Source: Barthelona sp. PAP020 (lineage: Eukaryota; Metamonada: BaSk clade). Taken from it: a DNA stretch of 28,496 nucleotides. The notes beneath the pieces are model-generated. The model made no database searches, was not told the DNA's origin, and was given only the letters and a program-made list of their open reading frames with translations. The stretch's first letter is position 1; every line of letters begins with the position of its first letter. This document shows, piece by piece, positions 1 to 8,106 of the stretch. The stretch lies in the NCBI GenBank assembly GCA_040182905.1, contig JARQWU010000123.1, positions 1 to 28,496 of the forward strand, read 5' to 3'. The position numbers and the translations under genes are program-made.

Positions 1-175
1 ACAGCCAGGATTCAAATTCAAGGCTTTCCCAACTACTCATTTCAATAACACACCGTATATAAAAGCTTTCGTATACCTTTTCTTGTACCTAACGTGAATT
101 TATTGTTGAAATAAAGCCTTTAATCTTACTCTTTCATTCAACGTGAAATTTAGAGACTCGATCCTCTTTTTGTGG

Positions 176-189
176 AAAAACTTTCAAAA
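176..189 (-). terminator. Pol III T-run terminator of tRNA-Pro
   Basis: Directly 3' of the tRNA on the minus strand there is a T4 run, followed a few bases later by a T5 run. This is the normal RNA polymerase III stop signal and a likely backup. Confidence 0.8.
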
Positions 190-190
190 T

Positions 191-262
191 GGTCGCCGCC
201 GGGAATCGAACCCGGGACCTCTCGCACCCTAAGCGAGTATTATACCGCTAAACTACGGCGAC
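191..262 (-). tRNA. tRNA-Pro (anticodon AGG)
   Basis: Read on the minus strand this folds as a complete 72-nt cloverleaf. The acceptor arms GTCGCCG and CGGCGAC pair perfectly. The anticodon stem CTCGC/GCGAG encloses the loop TTAGGGT, giving anticodon AGG, which reads CCU (and CCC by wobble when inosine-modified). The T arm contains GGTTCGATTCC, a good B box, and TAGTTTAGCGG matches the A-box consensus. The discriminator is C, as in other eukaryotic tRNA-Pro, and the anticodon arm is the same as in animal tRNA-Pro(AGG). No intron is present. Confidence 0.97.
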
Positions 263-641
263 TTGAAAAAGAAAGCAAAGTGTAAATAATTAGGTTTTTA
301 TTTGATTAAGAAAAATTTAAATATTTGTTCATATCAAATTTTATACATTTAAAACCTCAAATTGGAATAATAAACAAGTATTATTAGATATTTATGAGGT
401 ATAAGTTGTTTAATGAATGACAAAATGTTAGTTTAAAGTTTGAGAAAAAACTTACGTGGATTCAGATGCCCAAGTAATTTAAAAAATTAGACCTAAAGGT
501 GGTCAAGAAACAACAAATAACGGAAGTTTTAGTCCAATTGTAAAACAACTATATTTATTTACAAAGAAAGAGTAATCAGAGAAAACTCATCTCTTTAAAT
601 CTTAGCCACAGAAAATGAGTGGCTGCAATTGAATCTTGCTC

Positions 642-843
642 ATCAAGTATGAAAATTTTGGAAAAATTTTCCATTCCTATTTTTTTGTATTTTTGGAAAA
701 GCAAAATTTTAAAGTTTAAACTTTACCTTAGAAAATCTAAAGTTTTTCAACAGATCAATCGGGCCTCGAAAGCCTTTAACCAAATAAACACTATTCTTTC
801 TTATTCACTCATACGCACAGTGCTTCTTGGCTTGGAAATAATT
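642..843. repeat. Diverged direct repeat, copy 1
   Basis: This segment aligns along its whole length with 933-1132, with small indels. Shared blocks include ATCAAGTAT, CCATTCCT, AGAAAATCTAAAGTTTTTCA, CCTCGAAAGCCTTTAAC, TATTCACTCATA and CAGTGCTTCTTG. The reading frame is not kept between copies, so it is not a coding duplication. A fragment near 91-145 may be a more decayed third relative. Confidence 0.8.
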
Positions 844-932
844 TATTTATGGAAAAAATAAAGTCAGAAAAGTCACAAAAAAATTTCAGACAAACCTCAT
901 GGGGAATGAAGGACTAAAAGGTACTTTGAACG

Positions 933-1132
933 ATCAAGTATAAAAATTTCGGAGAAATTTACCATTCCTTTCTTTTGTATTTGGCAAAAGCAACAATTTG
1001 AAGGTTAAACTTTACCCAAGAAAATCTAAAGTTTTTCAACACGTGAATTGGACCTCGAAAGCCTTTAACAAAATAAACAATATTCTTACTTATTCACTCA
1101 TAGGACAGTGCTTCTTGACCTGGAAATAATTA
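933..1132. repeat. Diverged direct repeat, copy 2
   Basis: Second copy of the repeat at 642-843, in the same orientation, separated from it by about 90 bases that do not match. The function is unknown. It could be a relic of a dispersed element, or a duplicated non-coding RNA or promoter segment. Confidence 0.8.
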
Positions 1133-2026
1133 AACAATAGAAGAAGAATTTGTAACAATGGAATTTTAAACGATAGTGTAAGAATTTTCCTTAAAAATTA
1201 AGTCGAAAATTTAAAGTAAATTTCTTTTGCACCCGAGTTTCATGGAAATGTGAAATACAGAAGACTTCTACTGTAATTTCAAAATTGGTGCTTGTTTTTG
1301 ATCTCAATAAAGTAAAGTTAACTCTATGAACCACACTGTGAGTTATTCTGTTTTAAAATAGAACCTTCTATCCATAATTATCAAATCGATGGGTTTAGCT
1401 GTTTGTCTTTAGCAAAAGAATTACAGAATAAATTATCTGTGTTTAAAACTATAAAGTGGTGTTAGATCACTTGAAAGACCTATGTTAGGGATATAGCTTA
1501 GTATTTGTGATGTTTAGAAGGTTTAGAATATCAAACGCCAGCTTGTATTTGACATGAATTAAAAGATGAAAAACTGAATGCTTCAAAAGGAAAAAAGAAG
1601 TGGTTAAAATAATATTCAATTGACAAAAAAATCAAATTGATAATATTTTAGCAAATAGAATAGATTTGCAAATTGAATTAATCAATAAACTTAAAAAAAG
1701 AGGAAAAATGACATTCAGCAAATGATTGTTATTTTGGATAATTGTTAAGAATGCACAGAATTGTTTCAAAAGTAGATTATTAATGATAAATAATAAAATT
1801 TTCAGAAAAAGAAAATGGATTTTTTTTCCGATGATTGCACAAAGAAGAAATATGATAAGTTTCTAAAAAAAAAAATCAAAAATCTTTTCTTTCAATGAAT
1901 GAAATTTGTGCTGCTCAAATAACAGTTGAAATAGATAGAATTTGAAAAATTTGCATTGAATCTGAAAAAAAAAATAATTTTTTTTTCTCTTTTTGATTTT
2001 TTCAAAGATTATTTAAATTTATTTGT

Positions 2027-2971
2027 ATGTCAGCTTCTGTTGAACAAGTTCACTTGATCAGTGGACAAACAATTTCTAGTTCTTCTTATCCATTACTTTT
2101 AATTCATGGTATTTTGAGTAATGAATCGGTTTGGGATCCAATTTTACCTTATATTAAAGAAGTTTTACCCAATACAGAGGTGATCAAAATTGAAATAGGA
2201 AATGGCGATATTGATAGCGTTACCATGTCTTTAGAACAACAAATGACTGAGTTATCAAGAATAATTCAACGGAATGATAAGTTGAAAGAGGGTTTCAATG
2301 TAATTGCACACTCTCAAGGTGGAATATTAATCAGAGCTTACATTCAATTCTTTTCTCATCTTCCTGGATTTCCCAATGTTAAGCGTTTGGTTCAAATCTT
2401 TAGTCCAAATGGTGGAGTTTATGGAGTACCTAACTTTTCAGGATGTATTGGAAGTTGTCTGTTGAATTGTTGTGGCTCTGCTCCTTATTGTTGTTGTTTT
2501 GCTGGTTATTCTTTTGCTGATTATTGGAGAGATCCTTATAATTTGGAGGCGTATGAAACATCTCAAAGTGTTTTGGCAAGATTAAACCAATGTTCTCGTT
2601 TATCTTCTAATGAAGAAAAGAGAATGAATAAAAAAACACTCAGCGAGTTGACAGGTTGGTTAGTTATTGCCACTGAAAATGATGATACTGTTATTCCATA
2701 TGGTTCTCCATTTTTTGATGAATATAAGGCCAATACCAAGGATATCATTCATTTGGATAATCCAGAACATTCTTTAAATCAAAATGGAAGGGATCCATTA
2801 GGTTTATTACAATTGATTAAAGAAAATAAAATTCACAAATGTACCACAACTATTAAACATGAAGATGGTGTTAACGTTGTTTCCAAACCTTTGTATGATC
2901 AGGTGATTTTACCATTCTTAACCTGTGATGATCCCACATCTAGATTATTTATTCAAGATGTTGATATTTAA
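2027..2971 (+). CDS. PPT: Palmitoyl-protein thioesterase-like alpha/beta hydrolase
   Basis: 314 residues. PPT enzymes remove S-linked fatty acids from proteins. The core begins at about residue 22 (PLLLIHGIL). The nucleophile elbow is AHSQGG with Ser96, and the YWRDP segment (166-170) matches the PPT1 block after the cap. NDD (218-220) aligns with the catalytic Asp region of PPT1, making Asp219 the likely acid. The C-terminus VILPFL matches the PPT1 end. The catalytic His is uncertain: where PPT1 has GDHLQL, this protein has EDGVNVV, with His278 four residues earlier. Two features are odd. There is no N-terminal signal peptide, although PPT1 is lysosomal, and residues 140-157 contain seven Cys. 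An in-frame stop lies shortly upstream, so an N-terminal extension would require an upstream exon that I do not see. Confidence 0.85.
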   Translation: MSASVEQVHLISGQTISSSSYPLLLIHGILSNESVWDPILPYIKEVLPNTEVIKIEIGNGDIDSVTMSLEQQMTELSRIIQRNDKLKEGFNVIAHSQGGILIRAYIQFFSHLPGFPNVKRLVQIFSPNGGVYGVPNFSGCIGSCLLNCCGSAPYCCCFAGYSFADYWRDPYNLEAYETSQSVLARLNQCSRLSSNEEKRMNKKTLSELTGWLVIATENDDTVIPYGSPFFDEYKANTKDIIHLDNPEHSLNQNGRDPLGLLQLIKENKIHKCTTTIKHEDGVNVVSKPLYDQVILPFLTCDDPTSRLFIQDVDI

Positions 2972-3115
2972 ATTTAATATTTTTTTCTTTTGTACAATTA
3001 TACGCATTATGTAAACTTTATTGCTGTTCTTTTTTTCTTATTTGATTGTTAAAAAAAAAATTGTGGTATCGCTATCGCTAATAATATTTTATATTTTAAT
3101 GTTGTCTTATTAAAA

Positions 3116-3141
3116 ATGAGATGAATATATCATGGTTTTGA
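3116..3141 (+). promoter_or_regulatory. Two tiny upstream ORFs before the GCP gene
   Basis: Two short ORFs sit directly before or across the start of the next gene: ATG AGA TGA (3116-3124) and a six-codon ORF from 3121 to 3141 that overlaps the main ATG at 3132 in another frame. If the mRNA begins upstream of them they could lower translation. If the 5' leader is only a few bases long, they are not transcribed. Confidence 0.3.
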
Positions 3142-5192
3142 CTTCCGAAATATTAATATGGCTGATATCTTGTGTACATCCGCCAAAAAAAAATCGATTG
3201 ATGATGCCCGAAAATTTACCCATTAGTTTTCAAACTGTTGGATATAAAATAATCAAATTATCAAGGTTCAGTAATATTAAGACTGATTCACTGTTATTTT
3301 CTTTTTTTCAACAGTCTTTAAATGATTTATTGAATAGAATTTCAACTCAATTGTATGATTTATCTTTAACTGACGCATATTCTTTGAATGAAATTAATTA
3401 TATGATATATTATGATCATTCATTCTTATTGTTAGATGAACTTATTTCGATTACTGATAATTTGGACTTCACAAATGAAACAATTGAAAATACAAATTCT
3501 TTAATGAACATCAAGATATTAAATGAATTTTACTATTATCTCATTGAGCATTGGTTTGATGACGAAAAAGTTATCTGTTATTTGTTTCAAATATTCATTC
3601 AAATGCTTGTCGTTTATCTTAATCTGTTGAATGATATGTTGTTATTGGGGCGATGCAATGATGCTGTGATTTTGGACCAGTTACCTTTGACAATAAAGGA
3701 AAGGGAAAAGACAGAGAAGTTTTTCATGGAAGGTATTAAGTTGTGCGATGGTGGTTTTCCTGTTTTTTTTAAGAACCATTTTGACAGTCAAATACCAATT
3801 ATTCTTTTGAACTATTCGATCACTTATCTTTTGCATGGAGTTGAGGATCTTACCATCAATGACAGATTAATTGACATTTTATTTTTGAAACTGGGCATTG
3901 ATACGGAGAATAATCGGCCAGATAGTCCTTTAATGAAACTGGTTGGTCAAAAGAAACAAGGGAAAGATTTTTATTTTTCTTGTTTTGCTAACGATTTTAG
4001 TGGAATTGATTTGATGATTTCAAACATAAAGTCTTTTGATTTATTAAATAAGAATAATTTAATTGAGAATGATAAAGACAAGATTCAACCTCCCAAACAA
4101 CCTTTAAAGATGTTTTTGGATGGTGTATCCCAAGAAATCACTGAAACTTGTCTAGCTAGATCTGTGAATAAGCTAAAGCCATTATTAAACTTGGAGAGCC
4201 ACATGCAAGATTTATCTTCGATCTATTTGTTTGAATATGGGTGTTGTTTTGAGGAATTTATCAATAGACAGGTGGATTTAAGTTTTGTAAATTTTAGAAA
4301 GTTTCAGTCTCAATTACAATATCCCTATCAAAGTGTGTTGTATGATATTTTCAAAAATATGGGACGTTCAATCAATGTGGACATGGTTGTTTGGAATAAA
4401 ATAGACATACAATATGATTTACAGGACAACTTTTCCTCAAAAGTCAAATTTTTCAAAACATTCCACAAAACTTTTCAAATGGATTTGATGTTGCCGTTTC
4501 CTCTTAACATCATATTTGAAAACACTCTAGATCGCTTGAAACAATCGTTTTCTTTCATATTCCGAATCTTTTTGGTTAAAAAATTGCTGAAAGTAGATTT
4601 CTTCACTATGATCAAGGTTTTTAATGAAGAAACAAATGATAGTGGTGTTTTAATTGCTTGTAATGAAATATTGAGTATCAGGTTGGAGTTGTTTTCGTTA
4701 TTTGAAGACCTTTTGACCTTTTTCTTTTTTGAAGTCTATCTACCCGGACAAACTGTCTTTAGAAATATTTTTGTTGATTCTCGTGACGATTTAATAAGAC
4801 TACAAGATCAATTATATGAATTTTCAGAAAAAATATTCAGTCAAACATTTCAAACTGAACCGGTTCGAAAGTTCCGCAAGTCAATTGATAAATTGATGGA
4901 TATAACTATTGATTTTTCATTGTATTATCGTAGTTTAATTGATAGCTATTTGATTGATCATGATTTAAAAGTGGTCACGTCAATTACCAGTCCTTCAGAA
5001 AAATTAGCTTGGACTCCCATCATTATTCAAGATAATAATCTGATTAAAAAATATTCAATGCCTTATATTAAGGAATCTATTAGAAACGAAAAGTTGGTGA
5101 TATCTACAATAATTAAGAAGTCATTGGAAAAACGTTTTTTTCCTTTAGTTAAACGTTTATATGATTATATTGATTCAGATTTGATGATTTGA
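3132..5192 (+). CDS. Gamma-tubulin complex component, GCP4-like
   Basis: 686 residues, close to the length of GCP4 (about 670). GCPs bind gamma-tubulin and build the ring that nucleates microtubules. The N-terminus MVLTSEILIWLISCVHP resembles the short helical start of GCP4. The best support is the second GRIP domain: LPFPLNIIFENTLDRLKQSF (about 455-474) is the conserved (W/F)PL-x-(I/L) block. After it come a helix rich in FFFFEVYLPGQ, which matches the FxxEV segment, and DSRDDLIRLQDQLYEF, which matches the DxL-I-x-A/L-H motif. The rest is diverged, with many I, L, F and N residues. Assignment to the GCP family is good. Assignment to GCP4, rather than GCP5/6 or a lineage-specific GCP, is inference from length and N-terminus. 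It ends with TGA. It lies 160 bp downstream of the thioesterase gene on the same strand. Confidence 0.75.
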   Translation: MVLTSEILIWLISCVHPPKKNRLMMPENLPISFQTVGYKIIKLSRFSNIKTDSLLFSFFQQSLNDLLNRISTQLYDLSLTDAYSLNEINYMIYYDHSFLLLDELISITDNLDFTNETIENTNSLMNIKILNEFYYYLIEHWFDDEKVICYLFQIFIQMLVVYLNLLNDMLLLGRCNDAVILDQLPLTIKEREKTEKFFMEGIKLCDGGFPVFFKNHFDSQIPIILLNYSITYLLHGVEDLTINDRLIDILFLKLGIDTENNRPDSPLMKLVGQKKQGKDFYFSCFANDFSGIDLMISNIKSFDLLNKNNLIENDKDKIQPPKQPLKMFLDGVSQEITETCLARSVNKLKPLLNLESHMQDLSSIYLFEYGCCFEEFINRQVDLSFVNFRKFQSQLQYPYQSVLYDIFKNMGRSINVDMVVWNKIDIQYDLQDNFSSKVKFFKTFHKTFQMDLMLPFPLNIIFENTLDRLKQSFSFIFRIFLVKKLLKVDFFTMIKVFNEETNDSGVLIACNEILSIRLELFSLFEDLLTFFFFEVYLPGQTVFRNIFVDSRDDLIRLQDQLYEFSEKIFSQTFQTEPVRKFRKSIDKLMDITIDFSLYYRSLIDSYLIDHDLKVVTSITSPSEKLAWTPIIIQDNNLIKKYSMPYIKESIRNEKLVISTIIKKSLEKRFFPLVKRLYDYIDSDLMI

Positions 5193-5384
5193 CAAAAGTA
5201 AAAAAGTTTTGTATTTGTTTTTATTCGTTTAAAATTTTTTTAAGCTTTGTAGACATCATTTTAAAACACTTCCATATTTTTATAATTCAGAAGAAAAAAA
5301 AGATATGAAATGTTATGAAAAAATGTAAAAGGAGGAAATTCAAAGAAAGAAATCACAAATTATATTCTTATCAATTATTTAATT

Positions 5385-7748
5385 ATGTTTGACATTGGTG
5401 TAACATCTGAAATTATTCCTGAACTTTTAAGTTTTGAAACAAATTTTGAATTTGATGAAAAATTATCACAAATTTCTGAGAAAATTGGAGATATTAATTC
5501 TAGGACTTCCAAATACTTGTTGGAACATGAAGCATATGATTTATTGAAATCATTTGGTTTGAATTTACCTGGATATTATTTTATTCCTTTTGGGAAAAAA
5601 GTGAGTGAAATTTTTACACCTGATGTTAATACTAGATATGTAATTAAAGCTGTTATTGACAATGTTATTCATAAATCTGATGTTGGTGCTGTTAAATTAA
5701 AAATTACTGCAGATCAATTGGAAGAAGAAGTTACCAAATTTGAAGAAAAATTTCAAGGATGGGAGGGTTATCATGGTATTTTAGTGTGTGAAATGAAGCC
5801 TTTTGACAGTTCTTTTGGTGGAGAATTGATTTTGTCTTCCTTTATCGATGAAGCTTTTGGTCCTTGTATCTGTTTTGGTTTTGGAGGTACTATGGTTGAA
5901 TTCTTGAAGAATATTATGAAACCAGGACAATCAAACATGATCATTCCTGCTTCTATTGAACTATCTTCTATTGAACATTTGATCAAGAATCATCCTGTTG
6001 TTCAAATCCTTACTGGTAATGTTAGAGGAGTTGAAGCTAGGACTACTTTCGAAAATATCATGTCAGTTCTGGATTCAGTTAGAAAACTAGCATTGGTGTT
6101 TTCTCACAACTCTGTAGCACCTTTCGCCATTGAAGAGTTAGAAATTAACCCTGCTGTTATTGTTGATGGAAAGATAACAGCTTTAGATGGTGTTATTAGT
6201 GTGGTTCCTGTAGATATTCCTTACAATCGTAGAAATATCAAACCAATCCAAAATATTGAGGCTTTGTTACTTCCTGAGTCTTGTATTTTTGTTGGAGCTT
6301 CAGCAAAAAATCCCACAAATCCTTGTTCAATCATCATGGAAAGGTTCGTCAATGCTGGGAGATCATTGGATAATTTCATCTGTGTTCATCCAGTTGCTAC
6401 TGAAGTTCTTGGTGTAAAGGCTGTTCCCAGTATTTTGGAGGCCTATGAGCTTAACAAAAGACAACCTGTTGATTTATTGGTAGTTGGTGTTCCAGCCAAA
6501 CATGCCGTTCCATTATTGCATACTGTTTTCGACACATATATTGCAAAGTCTATTTTAGTCATTACTGCTGGATTTGATGAAACTGAAGGAGGAAAGGAGG
6601 CAGCAAATGCTCTTAAAGCCAAACTTCACAGTATTTCTGATCCTTCAGTCAGACCTGTTTTGAATGGACCAAATACTGTTGGATCCATTTGTTTTAATGT
6701 GTCTTCTGTGTTTGTACCTGATGGAAAGAGTGGAAAGACTGATACAGGAATGAAAGAAGTGGGTCTTATTTGTCAATCAGGAGGGTTCATGATCTCCAGA
6801 TTTTCTAATTTGGCCAACCGTCTGAATCCAAGAGTTGGTGTCACTGTTGGTAATCAAATGGATCTTTCTGTTGCTGATTTTCTTCATTATTTCTTGGATA
6901 CTAATTTGGATGTTAAGGCATATGCGTTATATATTGAAGGTTTGAATCCAGGTGATGGTTTAGAATTATTGCAATTGATTACTAGAGCTCATAAAATGGG
7001 TAAAAAGGTAATTATTTACAAAGCTGGAAGGTCTGCTCAAGGTCAAGAGGCTGCAAAGGGTCATACAGCTTCTATGGCAGGTGATTATGACATGATTGGA
7101 CAATTATTCCAACTAGCTGGAGCTATTGTCACTGACTCATTCAATGATTGGCAATTAGCTGTTGAATTGGCCGCTAGATTACCCAACCCTTTCAATGAAA
7201 GAGATTTTGTCACTTTTGGAGCATTATCTAACGCTGGTTTTGAAAAATGTGCAATTGCTGATCATCTTTTCTCCAGAGAATATCCTTGGCTTAAGTTAGC
7301 CAGCTGGTCTGAAGCAACAACTGAAAAAATTCTCAACGTATTTAAAAAGAATAGAATTGACTCTGTTGTGGATATTGGAGATGTATTGGATGTTACTCCT
7401 TCACTAAAGGATGAACCAACAGAAGAAGTTGTTAGAGCCATGTTTGAAGATGAATCAGTCGATGTTGTTTTATTCTCTACTGTTCCTGAAACGGCAGCTA
7501 TTACCACTTTGACCTTAGAAGATTCCAACAATCGTGAGGATATTTATGCTGAAACATCTTTGTTGATGAGATTGATTAAGTTGAATAAAGAGTTCCCTGA
7601 TAAAATGTTGGTTTGTGCTATTGATTCTGGATATTTGTATGAGCCTTTTAGGATTGCAATGAGGAATGCTGGAATTCCTTGTTTTGCTTCCAGTGATGAA
7701 GCTGGTAGAATTATGGAGTTGGTATTTGGTTCCACGAGAAAGTTTTAA
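5385..7748 (+). CDS. ADP-forming acyl/acetyl-CoA synthetase, beta-alpha fusion
   Basis: 787 residues. This enzyme converts acetyl-CoA (or another acyl-CoA) + ADP + Pi to acid + ATP + CoA, giving substrate-level ATP in fermenting protists. The ATP-grasp (beta) part comes first, about 35-280, with NVIHKSDVGAVKL containing His96, the beta-subunit phosphohistidine of archaeal ACD1 by alignment. The CoA-binding Rossmann domain begins at about 290 (CIFVGAS) and is followed by the succinyl-CoA-ligase-like domains, with GPNTVG, CQSGGF and the phosphohistidine loop AAKGHTASMAG (His560). All key motifs are intact, so it should be active. The domain order is the reverse of the alpha-beta fusions I know from Giardia and Entamoeba. 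No targeting peptide is visible, so a cytosolic site is likely. Confidence 0.93.
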   Translation: MFDIGVTSEIIPELLSFETNFEFDEKLSQISEKIGDINSRTSKYLLEHEAYDLLKSFGLNLPGYYFIPFGKKVSEIFTPDVNTRYVIKAVIDNVIHKSDVGAVKLKITADQLEEEVTKFEEKFQGWEGYHGILVCEMKPFDSSFGGELILSSFIDEAFGPCICFGFGGTMVEFLKNIMKPGQSNMIIPASIELSSIEHLIKNHPVVQILTGNVRGVEARTTFENIMSVLDSVRKLALVFSHNSVAPFAIEELEINPAVIVDGKITALDGVISVVPVDIPYNRRNIKPIQNIEALLLPESCIFVGASAKNPTNPCSIIMERFVNAGRSLDNFICVHPVATEVLGVKAVPSILEAYELNKRQPVDLLVVGVPAKHAVPLLHTVFDTYIAKSILVITAGFDETEGGKEAANALKAKLHSISDPSVRPVLNGPNTVGSICFNVSSVFVPDGKSGKTDTGMKEVGLICQSGGFMISRFSNLANRLNPRVGVTVGNQMDLSVADFLHYFLDTNLDVKAYALYIEGLNPGDGLELLQLITRAHKMGKKVIIYKAGRSAQGQEAAKGHTASMAGDYDMIGQLFQLAGAIVTDSFNDWQLAVELAARLPNPFNERDFVTFGALSNAGFEKCAIADHLFSREYPWLKLASWSEATTEKILNVFKKNRIDSVVDIGDVLDVTPSLKDEPTEEVVRAMFEDESVDVVLFSTVPETAAITTLTLEDSNNREDIYAETSLLMRLIKLNKEFPDKMLVCAIDSGYLYEPFRIAMRNAGIPCFASSDEAGRIMELVFGSTRKF

Positions 7749-8106
7749 TTTTTGTTGAGTAAATGCAGGCATTTGCAGTGTTTTTCTTGTTTTCAATTTG
7801 AGTGTTATTTGAAGAAAACTTTTTCATCACTTCTCTTTTCACTTTCCAATGTGTCTGTGTGTACTTTGTCAACTTGAAGTCTCTTCTTTTCCCAGAATGA
7901 AAAATAACAAAAGACTACATTGGCTATTTATAAAGGGTGATATTCAACTCAGTTTGAGATATCTCTATAGAGGGAGAGAGAGAAAGAGACAAAGTTATAT
8001 TGTCAACAGTCTAAAAAAGATCAAGGTAGTCATACTTTGTCATACATCGCCGAATTTTCTTTCAATTACACATCTCCCCAATTGACATAAAATGGCAAAG
8101 AATATC
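7749..8106. other. Convergent intergenic region
   Basis: This separates two convergently transcribed genes. A 78-codon open frame (7849-8085) has no recognisable domain and low-complexity content, and includes a short GA-rich run near 7970-7990. I see nothing else here and expect two 3' untranslated regions. Confidence 0.6.

Larger units (their letters stand above)
263..2026. other. Long gene-free stretch
   Basis: I see no convincing coding sequence here. The longest open frame (about 619-861) starts at GTG, has no recognisable domain and lies inside one copy of a diverged repeat. The stretch is very AT-rich with many A and T runs. Apart from the two repeat copies described separately I find no structure with an evident function. 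Confidence 0.6.

Noticed and set aside
619-861. 80-codon plus-strand open frame
   Set aside because: It begins at GTG, lies in a non-coding repeat whose other copy does not keep the frame, and has no recognisable domain.
1609-1650. Imperfect inverted repeat around CAATTGA/TCAAATTG
   Set aside because: Short, imperfect and expected by chance in DNA this rich in A and T; no gene is nearby that would give it meaning.
2027-7748. Operon-like run of three plus-strand genes
   Set aside because: Spacings of 160 and 192 bp, unrelated functions and separate AT-rich leaders fit independent eukaryotic transcription units.
7849-8085. 78-codon plus-strand open frame between two convergent genes
   Set aside because: Low-complexity, no domain, and it contains a GA-rich simple tract; most likely 3' UTR.
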